Assembly: GCA_025358155.1 (NCBI GenBank)
Contig: JANYKR010000039.1
Location: 35,806 to 99,805 of the forward strand
DNA length: 64,000 bases
Source of the DNA: Betaproteobacteria bacterium
Lineage (GTDB): Bacteria; Pseudomonadota; Gammaproteobacteria; Burkholderiales; Burkholderiaceae_C
Reading direction: 5' to 3'
Positions 26,221 through 36,180 of this stretch are shown in pieces. Under the pieces are notes generated by a model. It saw only the letters and a list, made by a program, of their open reading frames with translations, was not told the origin of the DNA and ran no database searches. A program made the position numbers and the translations under genes. Every line of letters begins with the position of its first letter. The stretch's first letter is position 1.

Positions 26221-27207
26221 TCAGGGTGTGAGGAGCTGCATCCACAGCGCCACTTCGTCGATCAGCACCCACTCGCGCAGGATGCGGCTGCGGGCGTGGT
26301 CGACCTCGGCATGGGTGATGCCCAGAATCTCCACCGGCTGCTGTGTGGCCGGGCCAAAGCGCCCGCCGCCCGTGTGCTGGCCCACCAGACGCCAGCGCAT
26401 CGCCACCCGCGGTGTGCGGCCCGGATCGGTGCGCTCGGCCAGGCTGTCGATGAGCAGCGTGGCGCCGTTGAAGGCCGCCGTGTAGCCAAACCAGAAGGCT
26501 TCCGCTGCAGCCACGCCCACAGCTGCCTGTCCGTTGGGCAGTTGCAGGGCCACGGCTTCATCGGCATGGCGCTGCAACACCGCCAGATCACCCGCCCACA
26601 CGGCGCGGTAGGTGGCTGCCAGCAGCTGCGCGCCCGGGGTGTCGTGCAGCGGGTCGTGCCAATGCGCGGGCGGCGCGGGCTGCCACAGCGGCAGCGTGGG
26701 AGCGCCCCGGCCGCCAAGCCATGCCCGGGCCAGCGCTTGGGGGCTGCTGCCCAGCTGCAGCGCGATGGCGCCTTGGTCGCGCACCAGCCATTCATGCACG
26801 ATGCGGTTGCCTGCGCACACACAGTCAGCCACCGTGCGCACCTGCACCGGGCGGCCAGTGGCCGCACCGAAAACGCCGCCACCGCAGTGGGTCATGGTCG
26901 ATGCAATCCGGTGCGACGACAAGTAGCCCCCCGTTGCATCGCCAGCGCCGACGATGTCCTCGCACAACAGCCGCCGGTCCGGGAACTGGTGCAAGGTTTC
27001 AAGCGTGCCGCGTACCACGGCGCCAACCCCCTGGCTGGTGCCGCCTGGGCTGATGACGGCGCAGTCGGCGCTGTAGTAGCGGTGGATGGCGTCGACCTGC
27101 CGGCCCTCCCAGATGCGCGCGGTGATGACGCGGATGTAGTCGTCCAGGCTGCTGAATTCGGCATCAAACCCGGGCAAGGCCGGGTTGACCGTGCTGGGTG
27201 GGTTCAT
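26221..27207 (-). CDS. Double NTF2/SnoaL-like protein, type A
   Basis: The 328-residue protein appears to contain two NTF2-like cone folds. The N-terminal half has IWEGRQVDAIHRYYSADC, YLSSHRIAST, TVADCVCAGNRIVHEWLVRDQGA; the C-terminal half has PRVAMRWRLVGQHTGGG and ILREWVLIDEVALW. It shares SSHR(I), VADCV and EWLxRD with the proteins at 36177 and 38652, so these are paralogues. SnoaL-like enzymes include cyclases, dehydratases and lyases, and no specific activity can be assigned. ATG 27207 overlaps the LacI gene stop (ATGA). Confidence 0.8.
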   Translation of the reverse strand: MNPPSTVNPALPGFDAEFSSLDDYIRVITARIWEGRQVDAIHRYYSADCAVISPGGTSQGVGAVVRGTLETLHQFPDRRLLCEDIVGAGDATGGYLSSHRIASTMTHCGGGVFGAATGRPVQVRTVADCVCAGNRIVHEWLVRDQGAIALQLGSSPQALARAWLGGRGAPTLPLWQPAPPAHWHDPLHDTPGAQLLAATYRAVWAGDLAVLQRHADEAVALQLPNGQAAVGVAAAEAFWFGYTAAFNGATLLIDSLAERTDPGRTPRVAMRWRLVGQHTGGGRFGPATQQPVEILGITHAEVDHARSRILREWVLIDEVALWMQLLTP

Positions 27208-28274
27208 GATCGCGGCAACCGGGCGGACGAGCGCAGCACCAGCCGGGTGGGCACCACCACATGATCACGGGTCACGGCGTCGTCTTCGAGTTGCTGCAGC
27301 AGCATCTGCACCGTGGCTTCGATCATCGGCACGGCGCTTTGCTCAACGGTGGTCAGGCGGTAAGCGCCCCAGGCGGCCTGGGGCACGTTGTCAAAACCGA
27401 CCACCGACACATCCTCGGGCACCCGCAAACCCAGTGCACCGCGCAAGGTGTCGATGGCCGCAAAGGCCATGTGGTCGCTGGCCACAAACAGCGCGTCGGG
27501 CCGCTCAGCGCTGGGCAGCATGCCGCCGAACAGCTCTTGGGTGGCCAACGCGGCGCGTTCGAATTCATAGTTGCCGACCGCGCGTGCCACCACCCGCAAG
27601 CCGCGTTCAGCCAGGCCGGCGCGCAAGCCTTCTTCACGGTCCTGGTTGGTGGATGAATCTTCGGCGCCCGCGATGTAGGCCACGCGCTGGTGCCCGGAAT
27701 CGGCCAGAAAGTGCGCCACCGCGCGGCCGCCGCCCAGGTTGTCCGAGCTGACGGTGCTGATGCTCCCCTTGAGGCTGGTGCGGTTGAACATCACCACCGG
27801 GATGCGGGCATCGGCAATTTGCTGCGCCAGCCCCGACGACAACTGCGTGGACGCCATCACGATGCCATCGACCTGGTAGCGCAGCAACTCGAGCAGCAGT
27901 TCGTCGGCGTCCTCGGTTTCGGTGATGAAGAGCAACACGTGGTAGCCGTCCTTCTGCAGCCGCTGCGACAGCGTCTCGATGACCACCGGGTAGAACTGGT
28001 TCTGCAGGTTCGACAGCACCACCGCGATCATGCGGCTGCGCTGCGAGCTGAGCGTACTGGCAATGGCGTTGGGCCGATAGCCCAGCTTGCGCGCCGCTTC
28101 CAGCACCCGCAGGCGCGTCTCAGGGGCGACGCTGGCCCCGGGGGTGAAGCTGCGGCTGACGGCAGACTGCGACACCTCGGCCAGGCGGGCCACGTCGTTG
28201 GACGTGATGCTGCGCCTGCCTGAGCCCAGGCCCGGGCCGGGGCGGCCTTTCGACGGGTTCAAGGGTTTGATCAT
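27204..28274 (-). CDS. LacI family transcriptional regulator
   Basis: The 356-residue protein has an N-terminal helix-turn-helix (ITSNDVARLAEVSQSAVSRSF, about residues 22-43), the hinge KLGYRPNAIASTLSSQRS, and a periplasmic-binding-protein-like effector domain (VVGFDNVPQAAWGAY, DHMAFAAIDTLRGAL). LacI regulators repress catabolic operons until a sugar-like inducer binds. MIKPLNPSKG at 28274 is the likely start; an in-frame start at 28364 would add 30 unrelated residues over a repeat. It is the probable regulator of the surrounding block and of the operator-like sites at 39791, 39881 and 43900 (inference). Confidence 0.9.
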   Translation of the reverse strand: MIKPLNPSKGRPGPGLGSGRRSITSNDVARLAEVSQSAVSRSFTPGASVAPETRLRVLEAARKLGYRPNAIASTLSSQRSRMIAVVLSNLQNQFYPVVIETLSQRLQKDGYHVLLFITETEDADELLLELLRYQVDGIVMASTQLSSGLAQQIADARIPVVMFNRTSLKGSISTVSSDNLGGGRAVAHFLADSGHQRVAYIAGAEDSSTNQDREEGLRAGLAERGLRVVARAVGNYEFERAALATQELFGGMLPSAERPDALFVASDHMAFAAIDTLRGALGLRVPEDVSVVGFDNVPQAAWGAYRLTTVEQSAVPMIEATVQMLLQQLEDDAVTRDHVVVPTRLVLRSSARLPRS

Positions 28275-28340
28275 CTGGCAATCCAGCGGCAGTTCAGCCT
28301 CTGTGCAGGGCCTGCGACGGGGGCGGCAAAGCAGAGCCCC

Positions 28341-28370
28341 AGACCCATCCACAGACCCATCCACAGACCC
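28341..28370 (+). repeat. 12-base direct repeat upstream of the LacI gene
   Basis: Two and a half copies of agacccatccac lie between the Bug protein gene and the LacI gene. They have no dyad symmetry, so they are not an obvious operator. Confidence 0.7.
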
Positions 28371-28431
28371 CTGGCGCGTAGCGTTCGAACCCGGCGTGAG
28401 AGGAAATCGGTGGGCACGGGGTGGCTGTCCA

Positions 28432-29532
28432 TCAATCGACGCTGATGTTGTTGGTCTTGATCAAGTCAGCAAACTTGACCGTCTCGTCCTGAATGAACTT
28501 GCGGAAACTCTCAGGCGACATGGGCTTGGGCGTGAAGCCCTGCGCTGCCAGCTTTGCCGTGGCGCCAGGGGAGTCCAGAACCTCGCCCACTTCCTTGTTC
28601 AGCCAGTTGACGACGGCTGCGGGTGTGCCCGCGGGCGCCAGCAAGCCGAGCCAGGTCACCGCTTCAAATCCCGGAACGCCTGACTCGGCCAGCGTCGGCA
28701 GATCGGGCCGCAGGCGAGAACGCACGCTGCTCGTGACCGCGAGCGCCCTGGCTTGGCCGTTCTGGGCAAAGGCCAGTGCGGTGCTCATGTTGTCGAACTG
28801 CATGTCGATCTGGTTGCCGGCCAGGTCGGCGAGCGACTGGCTGCTGCCCTTGTACGGAATGTGCAGCGCCCGTGCGCCGATGCGGTTGAGCAGCATCAGC
28901 ATCGTCAGGTGCTGCGATGTGCCGTTGCCGCTGGTGCCGTAGGACACGGCATCGGGCCGGGCCTTGAGCGCTGCCATCAGCGCTGGCACGGTTGTGATGC
29001 CCGACTTGTTGCTGGCCAGCAGCACCAGCGGCGTGCTGGCCAACTGGCTGATCGGCGCAAAATCCTTGTCGACGTTGTAGGCCAGCTTTTTCTGCAGCGA
29101 CGGGTTGACCGACAGCGCCGTCTGCGTGCCCAGCAACAGCGTGTAGCCGTCGGGCTTGGCCCTGGCCACCGCCTCGGTGCCGATGCCGCCGCCAGCGCCG
29201 GCCTTGTTGTCGACCAACACTGCCGTGCCCCAGCGCTTGCCGAGTTCTTCAGCCAGCAGACGGGCGATGATGTCGGTGGCGCCGCCGGGCGCAAACGGCA
29301 CCACGATAACGACGCGCCCGCCCTGCGGGTAGCCGGCAGGGCCCGGCGCAACCGCCAGCGCAACGGCCGGCGTTTGCGCCGCCACGGGGCCGCAAAGCAG
29401 GCTCAGCGCAGCGCAGGCAAGCGCGCCAGCGACCCCGCGCAAAAAGTGCGGGCGAGCCGTTGCCCTGGGCGCCGTTGCGGGTGGCGTGGTGCTGTGCATG
29501 AGGTTCTCGACCGCGTGGTGGGTTGTTGTCAT
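28432..29532 (-). CDS. Bug family (TctC-like) binding protein 2
   Basis: The 366-residue periplasmic protein has an export signal ending CGPVAAQ, then the Bug family blocks VVIVVPFAPGGATDIIARLL, DNKAGAGGGIGTEAVARAKPDGYTLLLG, YGTSGNGTSQHLTM and HIPYKGSSQSLADLAGNQID. Such proteins bind carboxylates and small organic acids for tripartite tricarboxylate transporters, but no TctA/TctB genes are in the window. The start at 29532 overlaps the upstream gene stop (ATGA); MHSTTPPA at 29499 is an alternative with a more usual signal peptide. Confidence 0.9.
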   Translation of the reverse strand: MTTTHHAVENLMHSTTPPATAPRATARPHFLRGVAGALACAALSLLCGPVAAQTPAVALAVAPGPAGYPQGGRVVIVVPFAPGGATDIIARLLAEELGKRWGTAVLVDNKAGAGGGIGTEAVARAKPDGYTLLLGTQTALSVNPSLQKKLAYNVDKDFAPISQLASTPLVLLASNKSGITTVPALMAALKARPDAVSYGTSGNGTSQHLTMLMLLNRIGARALHIPYKGSSQSLADLAGNQIDMQFDNMSTALAFAQNGQARALAVTSSVRSRLRPDLPTLAESGVPGFEAVTWLGLLAPAGTPAAVVNWLNKEVGEVLDSPGATAKLAAQGFTPKPMSPESFRKFIQDETVKFADLIKTNNISVD

Positions 29533-30527
29533 TCGGCCTGAATGCCGGCGTCCTGGATGACCTTGCCCCATTTGGCGATCTCGGCGCGCTGGAACGCACC
29601 GAAGGCCTCGGTCTGCCGGCCATCGGGTTCAACACCCAGGTTGCGCAGCTTGTCTTGCATGGCCGGCATGGCGACGATAGCTGCCAACTCGCGGCCCAGG
29701 CGATCGACGATGGCCTTGGGCGTCGCTGCGGGTGCAAACACGCCTTGCCAGGACTGCATTTCGAACTTGGGCGCGCCGGCCTCGGCCAGCGTGGGTATGC
29801 CGGGCAGGCTGGCCAAGTGCTGGCTGGAGGTCACGCCCAACACCTTCACGCGCTTGGCGTCGATCATCGGGCGCGCGGCGGCGATGGTCTCGAACACCAT
29901 GTCGATCTGGCCGCCGACCAGATCGACCATGGCCTGCGAGCCGCCCTTGTAGGGGATCTGCCGCATGCGGGTCTGCGTGATGCTCTGGAACAGCTGACCC
30001 GACAGGTGCTGGGAGGTGCCCGCCCCCGCCGTGCCGTAGGTCAGGCTGTCCGGCCTGGCCTTGAGTTCGGCGATCAGATCGGCCACCGAATTGAAGCGGC
30101 TGTCTGCCCGCACCACCAACGCATTGCTCACCATGCCCACCAATGCCACGGGCACAAAGTCGGCCAGCGGTTCATAGCCCAGGTTCTTGGTGAAGAAGGG
30201 GTTGACGGCATGGGTGGTGATGGTGCCGCCCATCAAGGTGTAGCCGTCAGGTGCCGACCTTGCGACCGACTGTGTGCCCATGATGCCCGACACGCCCGGC
30301 CGGTTGTCGACGACGATCGTCTGGCCCAGCCGCTCACCGAGTTGCTGGGCGATCAGCCGCGCCACCCCGTCAGACACGCCACCGGGCGAGAAGGGCACCA
30401 CGTACTTGATGGGCCTGGCAGGCCAGGCGGGGGTTTGCGCGTGGGCATTGCCTGGCGTGACGGCGGCCAGGCTGGCCAGGGACAAGGCCAAGCCCGTTAG
30501 CAGCCAGTGGCGGCGTCGGGTGTTCAT
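29529..30527 (-). CDS. Bug family (TctC-like) binding protein 1
   Basis: The 332-residue protein has a signal peptide ending GNAHAQ and the family blocks IKYVVPFSPGGVSDGVARLI, DNRPGVSGIMGTQSVARSAPDGYTLMGG, YGTAGAGTSQHLSG and QIPYKGGSQAMVDLVGGQID. It is a paralogue of the next gene product. I prefer the start MNTRRRHW at 30527, with TGGAG upstream; a start at 30572 would overlap the SDR stop (ATGA) and add 15 residues. Both Bug genes lack cognate membrane components here. Confidence 0.9.
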   Translation of the reverse strand: MNTRRRHWLLTGLALSLASLAAVTPGNAHAQTPAWPARPIKYVVPFSPGGVSDGVARLIAQQLGERLGQTIVVDNRPGVSGIMGTQSVARSAPDGYTLMGGTITTHAVNPFFTKNLGYEPLADFVPVALVGMVSNALVVRADSRFNSVADLIAELKARPDSLTYGTAGAGTSQHLSGQLFQSITQTRMRQIPYKGGSQAMVDLVGGQIDMVFETIAAARPMIDAKRVKVLGVTSSQHLASLPGIPTLAEAGAPKFEMQSWQGVFAPAATPKAIVDRLGRELAAIVAMPAMQDKLRNLGVEPDGRQTEAFGAFQRAEIAKWGKVIQDAGIQAE

Positions 30528-30568
30528 CGGGCGCTCCAGAGAGACAAAAAAGTTGAGGCGGCGCGTCA

Positions 30569-31366
30569 TCATGCTGCGGTCCAGCCCCCGTCCACCATCA
30601 AGGCTGAGCCGGTGACGAGGGCTGCGGCGTCACTGGCCAGAAACAGCACGGCACCCATCACGTCCTCGACCCGGCCGACCCGGCCCAGCGCAATCTTGCC
30701 CAGCACCTGCTCGCGAAAGGCCGGCGTGGCCAGCCAGTCGTGCGTCATTGGCGTGTCGATGAAGGTGGGGCAGACGGTGTTGACGCGGATGCCGTGGGGC
30801 CCCAGTTCAAGCGCGAGCGCCTTGCTCATGCCCTCCAGCGCGTGTTTGGTGGCGCAGTAGATGGTTCGGTTGGCGCCGCCCACATGGCCCATTTGCGACG
30901 ACATCTGCACGATGCTGCCCGGCAGCCCGGCTTGCTTGAGCCCGCTGGCCACCGCGCGGGCCACAAAAAAAGCGGCCTTGGTGTTGAGCGCCAGCAGGGC
31001 GTCTACATCGTCTTCGGTGACTTCGTCAAAGGGCTTGGGGCGGTTGCCGCCGGCGTTGTTGACCAGCACCTGAAACGGGCCGTGTTGGTGCGCGTGTGTG
31101 GCAAGGGTCTTGGCTACTGCGGCGGTGTCGGTCACGTCCAGTACCAAGGCATGGGCCTGGTCGCCACGCGCGCGCAGGGCCGATGCCGCGGCTTCGATTT
31201 CATCGGCACTGCGCGCGGCCAGCCAGACCTCGGCGCCGGCTTCGGCCAGCGCTGCGGCGCACGCCAGGCCCAGGCCGCGACCAGCGCCGGTGACCAGCGC
31301 GCGCCGGCCATCCAGGCGCAGGCTGGGCGTGCGAGGCAGCAGGGTGGTGAGGGGCAGGGCGGACAT
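30569..31366 (-). CDS. Short-chain dehydrogenase/reductase (SDR)
   Basis: The 265-residue classical SDR has the cofactor motif TGAGRGLG (residues 26-33), NNAG at 103-106, a catalytic Ser in QMSSQMG (156-157), Tyr 170 and Lys 174 (YCATK). Arg-containing sequence after strand two (AARSADE) and GxxxGxG leave NAD or NADP open. It probably oxidises or reduces a secondary alcohol in the pathway (inference). Start MSALPL at 31366 lies 25 bases after the HisD-like gene. Confidence 0.92.
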   Translation of the reverse strand: MSALPLTTLLPRTPSLRLDGRRALVTGAGRGLGLACAAALAEAGAEVWLAARSADEIEAAASALRARGDQAHALVLDVTDTAAVAKTLATHAHQHGPFQVLVNNAGGNRPKPFDEVTEDDVDALLALNTKAAFFVARAVASGLKQAGLPGSIVQMSSQMGHVGGANRTIYCATKHALEGMSKALALELGPHGIRVNTVCPTFIDTPMTHDWLATPAFREQVLGKIALGRVGRVEDVMGAVLFLASDAAALVTGSALMVDGGWTAA

Positions 31367-31391
31367 GAGATGGCTTGGCAGCGGCGGTGGC

Positions 31392-32711
31392 TCAGTCTGC
31401 GGCCGGCACCGGCTGATACCAGGGCAGGTCGGGCTGATGGCCGTAGCGGCGCACCCGCAGGTTGGCCTGCTCGCCGTGGCCGGCGAAGTTTTCCATGTGG
31501 CACAGGCGCGAACAGACCGCGCCGATGGCGGCACTGGCTTCGTCGGTCAGCACACGCTGGTAGGTGCAGGTCTTCAAGAACTTGCCAACCCACAGGCCGC
31601 CGGTGTAGCGCGCGTTCTTGTTGGTGGGCAAGGTGTGGTTGGTGCCGATGACCTTGTCACCGAAGCTGACGTTGGTGCGCGGCCCCAGAAACAGCGCGCC
31701 GTAGTTCGTCATGCGCTGCAAGAACCAGTCGGGGTGTCGCGTCATCACCTGCACGTGTTCGCTGGCGATGCGCTCGGCCTCGGCCAGCATCTCGTCGTCG
31801 CTGTCGCAGACGATGACCTCGCCGTGTTCGGCCCAGGCTTGGGCAGCAATGCCGGCGGTGGGCAGGTGCTTGAGCTGTCGCTCCACTTCGGCCATCGTCG
31901 CGTGCGCCAGCTTTTCGCTGGTGGTCAACAGCACTGCCGGTGAGGTCGGACCGTGCTCAGCCTGGCCGAGAAGGTCGACCGCGCACATCTCGCCGTCCAC
32001 CGAGTCGTCGGCAATCACCAGGGTTTCGGTCGGGCCGGCAAACAGGTCGATGCCCACCCGGCCGTAGAGCTGGCGCTTGGCTTCGGCCACGAACATGTTG
32101 CCCGGGCCCACCAGCATGTCCACCGCCTTCACGCTTTGGGTGCCGATGGCCATGGCGGCCACGGCCTGCACGCCGCCCAGCACCAGGATCTGGTCAGCGC
32201 CTGCAAAGTGCATGGCCGTCACGATGGCCGGGTGCGGCGCACCCTGGTAGGGCGGCGCGGTGGCCACGATGCGCGGCACACCGGCCACCTTGGCGGTGAG
32301 CACACTCATGTGGGCCGAGGCGATGAGCGGGTATTTGCCGCCGGGCACGTAGCAGCCCACCGCGTTCATGGGGATGTGCTTGTGGCCCAGCACCACGCCG
32401 GGCAGGGTTTCAACCTCGACATCCCTCATCGAATCGCGCTGAATCTGCGCAAAGCCGCGCACCTGGGTCTGGGCGAACCGGATGTCTTCGATCTCGCGCG
32501 CACTCAGCTGCTTCACGGCCGCTTCGATGGCGGCTTGCGACAGCGTGAAGTCGGCCGGGTCCCACTGGTCGAACTGGCGTGAGTACTGGCGCACGGCGTC
32601 GTCGCCGCGGGCCTCGACATCGGCCAGGATGCCCTCGACGGTGGTGCGCACCTTGGCGTCGGCGGCGGCGTGGGCGGCGGCGCTTTGGCCGCGTTTGAGG
32701 TAACGGATCAT
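31392..32711 (-). CDS. Histidinol dehydrogenase-like NAD-dependent alcohol dehydrogenase
   Basis: The 439-residue protein aligns along its length with HisD. The zinc ligands look conserved: LGQAEHGP (Gln and His), [14 protein letters not shown] (Asp) and the C-terminal AGHGEQA (His). The general base pair is present in IASEHVQV. The context has no histidine genes. Related enzymes oxidise other primary alcohols to carboxylates in two NAD-linked steps, for example sulfopropanediol 3-dehydrogenase. Here it probably oxidises an alcohol to an acid in the catabolic block (inference). Confidence 0.85.
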   Translation of the reverse strand: MIRYLKRGQSAAAHAAADAKVRTTVEGILADVEARGDDAVRQYSRQFDQWDPADFTLSQAAIEAAVKQLSAREIEDIRFAQTQVRGFAQIQRDSMRDVEVETLPGVVLGHKHIPMNAVGCYVPGGKYPLIASAHMSVLTAKVAGVPRIVATAPPYQGAPHPAIVTAMHFAGADQILVLGGVQAVAAMAIGTQSVKAVDMLVGPGNMFVAEAKRQLYGRVGIDLFAGPTETLVIADDSVDGEMCAVDLLGQAEHGPTSPAVLLTTSEKLAHATMAEVERQLKHLPTAGIAAQAWAEHGEVIVCDSDDEMLAEAERIASEHVQVMTRHPDWFLQRMTNYGALFLGPRTNVSFGDKVIGTNHTLPTNKNARYTGGLWVGKFLKTCTYQRVLTDEASAAIGAVCSRLCHMENFAGHGEQANLRVRRYGHQPDLPWYQPVPAAD

Positions 32712-32808
32712 GGTGTTCTCCGGTTTGGCCGGCTTGCAGGCCAGGATGAGGGGGTGTGCCGAGGGGCCGTGCCGCCAGCGTGAGTGTGCGCCAGCGCGCC
32801 GTGGGTGC

Positions 32809-33879
32809 TCACCCGGGCCACCGCTTCAGGCCGGGATTGGCGGCGTAGCGCAGGTCGTCCAGCACATCCAGGCCGGCCTGTTGAAGGATGTGCAGCACAT
32901 CGATCATCACCCAGTTGTCGATGATTTTGCCGGCCCGGTCGGTGCGGTACCAATCGGCCACCCGCATCTCCACACGCTTGCCCGATGGCGCCAGCCCCAA
33001 CCACTGACCACCCAGGTGGGTGCCGTACAACGAGGGCCAGCCGGCCGTGACCGCAAAGTGCCCGTCGCCCAGCCGGATGTAGTGGCCGGGCGCGTCGGGG
33101 TTTTGAGCGCCGACGGTGGGGTCGCGCGCGATGCCTTCGCGGTCAGGAAAGGCCTGGATGAACAAGGCGCCGTGGTAGTCCAGGAAGCCGCGTTGACCGC
33201 GGCTGCTACCAATGCCGGCCGGGCCGTACCACATCATGTTTGGATGCCAGTGCGGGCTGTGGCGGTTGCGCGTGGCGCCCAGGTTCTTCAGCTCGTCGCC
33301 CTTGGCGAGGCCGAGCTGCATTTCGCGCACGTTTGCCAGCGTGGTGGCACCGAGTTCAAGGTCCACACTTTCGCCGGTAGCCCCACTGTCACAGGGCGGA
33401 AAGGCCCAGGCCTCGGCTGAGCCGGGCATGCGGCGGAACGGGTAGTGCCCGGCCTGGCGCATCAAGTCGACGATGTCGAGCAGCAGGTAGACCTTGGCGA
33501 TGCGGCCGTCGCGCACCACGGCATTGAGCCCGAAGCGCAGCGCGCACAGGCCCTGGGTGGCCGGGATACCCAGCCATGGCCGGGCCAGATTGCCCATCAG
33601 CACCCCCCAGGTGCTGACACAGTCGCGCCCTTCGTATTCACCGGCCAGCACACAGGCCATGCGGGCTTCCCAATCCGGGAAGGCCTCACGCAGCGGGCCC
33701 CAGAAGCGGGCAGCGGCTTCGGCGTTGCCGCTCAGATCGTTGAAGGGGTGGAAGACGCGCCAGACGCAGTCTGGGTGGCAGTGGGCGGCGAGCGCATCGT
33801 CGATGGCCGCGCCGTCGGCGTCCGACAGGCTTTGCAACAGCGCGGCCAGCAGGCGTTTGTGGTCGGTGTGGGGGTGCAT
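32809..33879 (-). CDS. Double NTF2/SnoaL-like protein, type B
   Basis: The 356-residue protein has two NTF2-like domains. The N-terminal domain has [39 protein letters not shown] and [14 protein letters not shown]. The C-terminal domain has [29 protein letters not shown] and [13 protein letters not shown]. [14 protein letters not shown] and WLGIPAT are shared with the protein at 42675, defining a second paralogue type. Start MHPHTDHKR at 33879 follows the symporter stop by four bases. The reaction is unknown; type A and type B proteins may act on successive intermediates (inference). Confidence 0.8.
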   Translation of the reverse strand: MHPHTDHKRLLAALLQSLSDADGAAIDDALAAHCHPDCVWRVFHPFNDLSGNAEAAARFWGPLREAFPDWEARMACVLAGEYEGRDCVSTWGVLMGNLARPWLGIPATQGLCALRFGLNAVVRDGRIAKVYLLLDIVDLMRQAGHYPFRRMPGSAEAWAFPPCDSGATGESVDLELGATTLANVREMQLGLAKGDELKNLGATRNRHSPHWHPNMMWYGPAGIGSSRGQRGFLDYHGALFIQAFPDREGIARDPTVGAQNPDAPGHYIRLGDGHFAVTAGWPSLYGTHLGGQWLGLAPSGKRVEMRVADWYRTDRAGKIIDNWVMIDVLHILQQAGLDVLDDLRYAANPGLKRWPG

Positions 33880-33883
33880 GGAT

Positions 33884-35389
33884 TCAGACGGGTGCGAGCT
33901 CGGGCTTGGGCGCTGAGTTGGGCGCAGCTTCGCCAGCGGCTTGTTGCTGGTTGGCGGCAATCGCCGCGCGGGTGGCGTCGTGGGTGGCGCGGGTGACCTT
34001 GAGCATGCCGTAAAAGATGGCTCCCACCAGACCCGGCACGGTGGACAACACAAACGCGGCGGCCAGGCCCATCAGCACCGGCGGGTCTACCTGCCCTGGC
34101 GTGGCCTTGGCCGGAAAAGCCACCCACGCCAGCACCATGCCGGCCAGCGCCGTGCCCAGTGCCTGGTCAACCCGCGCGAACAAGGTGCGCGTGGCGTACA
34201 GCGCACCCTCCTGGCGGATGCCGTAGCGCAGCTCATTCTCGTCGGCGATGTCGGCCAGCGCCGAATACACCGTGGTCGTCATGATGCTGTAGGGCGCGTG
34301 TTGCAGCAGCGAGAAGGCGATCAGGATCCACAACAGGCCCGGCGTTTGCGCCGACAGCACGCCGAAGTAGCCCAGCGCCAGCGGAATGGCCGGCCCCACG
34401 CAGTAGACGATCAGCGCCAACATGCCGGTCCAGCGCTTGTCGAAGCGCTCATGCAGGCGCTTGACGCAGAAGGCCGCAAACACGTAGCCGGCAAAGCTGC
34501 CAACGGCAAAGAAGGCCAGTTGGTCGTTGCGCAGCTGCCAGAAGTAGGTGGCGTTGTAGATCCACAGGCCACCGCGCACGCCGGTCATCAGCGACAGAAA
34601 AAACATCCCCAGCAACAGCACGAGATAGTTGCGGTTGCGCACTACACGCCAGACATCGCGGCCCCACTCCCGTGGCCCGAAGGTCGGCGCCGCTGCGGCC
34701 GGTTGCACGAGGTACGGAATGCGCCGCTTGGTGACCTGGCTGGAGAAAAACAGGCAGGCCAGCACGATCAGCGCGATCGTGATCGAGAACGGCTGCCAGC
34801 GGCTGGGGTCGAGCGCGCCGTTGGGAAACTGCTGGCTGGCGCGGAAGAAGACCAGGAAACACAGCAGCCAGCCGGTGGTGTCGCCGATCCACAGGAAGAA
34901 GGTGTTCACGCCCATGATGCTGGAGCGCTCGAGGTAGTCCTGGCTCAACTCGCCGCCCAGTGCCAGGTGCGGCGTGTGAAACACCGTCATGGCCTGCAGC
35001 AGCATCACGTTGAAGACCGTCAACCACACCAGCTGCTGCGTGTTTGACAGGCCGTCGGGCGGGTTGAACAGGCCATAAAAAAGCAGCGCTGCGGGCACGA
35101 TGGACGCAAACATGAACGGATGACGCCGGCCCCAGCGGCTGCGTGTGCGGTCAGACCAGGAGCCCACCAGCGGGTCGAACACCGCATTCACCGTGAGCCC
35201 GATGGCCAGGGCCACGCCGATGGCCGCCGGGTCGAGGCCGCGCACCTGGTTGTAAAACAGCATCAGGAACGCACTGGTGGTGGTGATGACCACCGCCTCG
35301 GCCGTGCTGCCCAAGCCAAATGCCCACTTCATGCGCCAACTCACCGGGGGTACCGGCGCGGCGGCAAGCTGTTCGGGTCCCTGGCTCAC
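33884..35389 (-). CDS. GPH family (glycoside/pentoside/hexuronide) symporter
   Basis: The 501-residue membrane protein has about twelve helices. The N-terminal WRMKWAFGLGSTAEAVV and the loop DPLVGSWSDRTRSRWGRRHPFM are hallmarks of MelB-like GPH cation symporters, which import glycosides and related sugars. GELSQDYLERSSIMG is the conserved loop after helix four. ATG 35389 overlaps the upstream gene's stop (ATGA). Next to a GH1 glycosidase gene it may import a glycoside or its deglycosylated product (inference). Confidence 0.88.
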   Translation of the reverse strand: MSQGPEQLAAAPVPPVSWRMKWAFGLGSTAEAVVITTTSAFLMLFYNQVRGLDPAAIGVALAIGLTVNAVFDPLVGSWSDRTRSRWGRRHPFMFASIVPAALLFYGLFNPPDGLSNTQQLVWLTVFNVMLLQAMTVFHTPHLALGGELSQDYLERSSIMGVNTFFLWIGDTTGWLLCFLVFFRASQQFPNGALDPSRWQPFSITIALIVLACLFFSSQVTKRRIPYLVQPAAAAPTFGPREWGRDVWRVVRNRNYLVLLLGMFFLSLMTGVRGGLWIYNATYFWQLRNDQLAFFAVGSFAGYVFAAFCVKRLHERFDKRWTGMLALIVYCVGPAIPLALGYFGVLSAQTPGLLWILIAFSLLQHAPYSIMTTTVYSALADIADENELRYGIRQEGALYATRTLFARVDQALGTALAGMVLAWVAFPAKATPGQVDPPVLMGLAAAFVLSTVPGLVGAIFYGMLKVTRATHDATRAAIAANQQQAAGEAAPNSAPKPELAPV

Positions 35390-36180
35390 GGCGCAAAAAA
35401 GAACGCGAGCGCGGGCTCGGGCAGCGGGTCTGAGACAGCCAGCCGGCTGTGCACCACGCTGGCTTCGCCTGCACGCCTTGCAGTGGCCAGGGCCAGCCGC
35501 TGGTGGGCGCGGCGCGGCACGGCGTGCTGCTGCACGCGCAGGCTGTACAACACCGCCGCCTGGTCGCCCACGCTGAACGCACGCATCACCACCGCCTGGC
35601 TGCTGCTGGCGGCCGGCGACACGCCGGCAGCGGCAGGGACGGCAGTCTCAGCCAGTGCGGTTGTCGGGCCCAGCGAGGTCGGCGCGACCGCCGCAACTGC
35701 AGGCACCGTGAGCGCAGCGCTGCCGAGCAGCAGCAGATCGGGCCAGAACTCTGCTGCCAGGCCCGGGTGGTCTGCCGCATCGCCCACGCAGGGCACACGC
35801 AGCTGGCTGAGAAAGTCGTCGCGCGCCACCGGCACGGCGGCTTCTGGCTGGGCATCGGCGGCGGTTGAAGCAACCACCCACAGGCGGGTGAGCACGCCGT
35901 CAGCCAAATCGGCGAACACCCCGACGCAGCGGCCGTCATCGGTTTCATCGAGCACAGCCAGCGCCTGCGCCGACAGCAGCAAGTGGGGCAGGGCCGAGAG
36001 CACCAGCGGGTGGGTGGCAAACAGACCCAGCGCGTCGGTGCGGCCAAAGGTGGTGTGGCCGAAGGCCTCGACACGCAAGGTGTTGGCCACCGCGTCGGCT
36101 GCCGTGGCCTGGCCGACAAGCAGTGCCTTGAGCACCGCCATCAGGCCCGTCGGCGCCTGGGGTGCAAGCGCTGCGTTCAT
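35386..36180 (-). CDS. Conserved-context protein of unknown function
   Basis: The 264-residue protein has no domain I recognise. Its N-terminal half (FGHTTFGRTDALGLFATHPLVLSALP, VGVFADLADGVLTRLWVV) has the alternating pattern of a curved beta-sheet and could be a divergent NTF2-like fold. The middle (residues ~155-200) is Ala/Thr/Pro-rich and may be disordered. There is no signal peptide. It overlaps both neighbours by four bases, so it is translated with the symporter and a SnoaL-like protein, which supports a pathway role. Confidence 0.65.
   Translation of the reverse strand: MNAALAPQAPTGLMAVLKALLVGQATAADAVANTLRVEAFGHTTFGRTDALGLFATHPLVLSALPHLLLSAQALAVLDETDDGRCVGVFADLADGVLTRLWVVASTAADAQPEAAVPVARDDFLSQLRVPCVGDAADHPGLAAEFWPDLLLLGSAALTVPAVAAVAPTSLGPTTALAETAVPAAAGVSPAASSSQAVVMRAFSVGDQAAVLYSLRVQQHAVPRRAHQRLALATARRAGEASVVHSRLAVSDPLPEPALAFFFAP

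Noticed and set aside
28432-30527. Complete tripartite tricarboxylate transporter
   Set aside because: Only the two binding proteins are present; no TctA or TctB membrane gene is in the window.
31392-32711. Histidine biosynthesis gene hisD
   Set aside because: No other his genes are near, and the context is catabolic; the homologue group includes other alcohol dehydrogenases.
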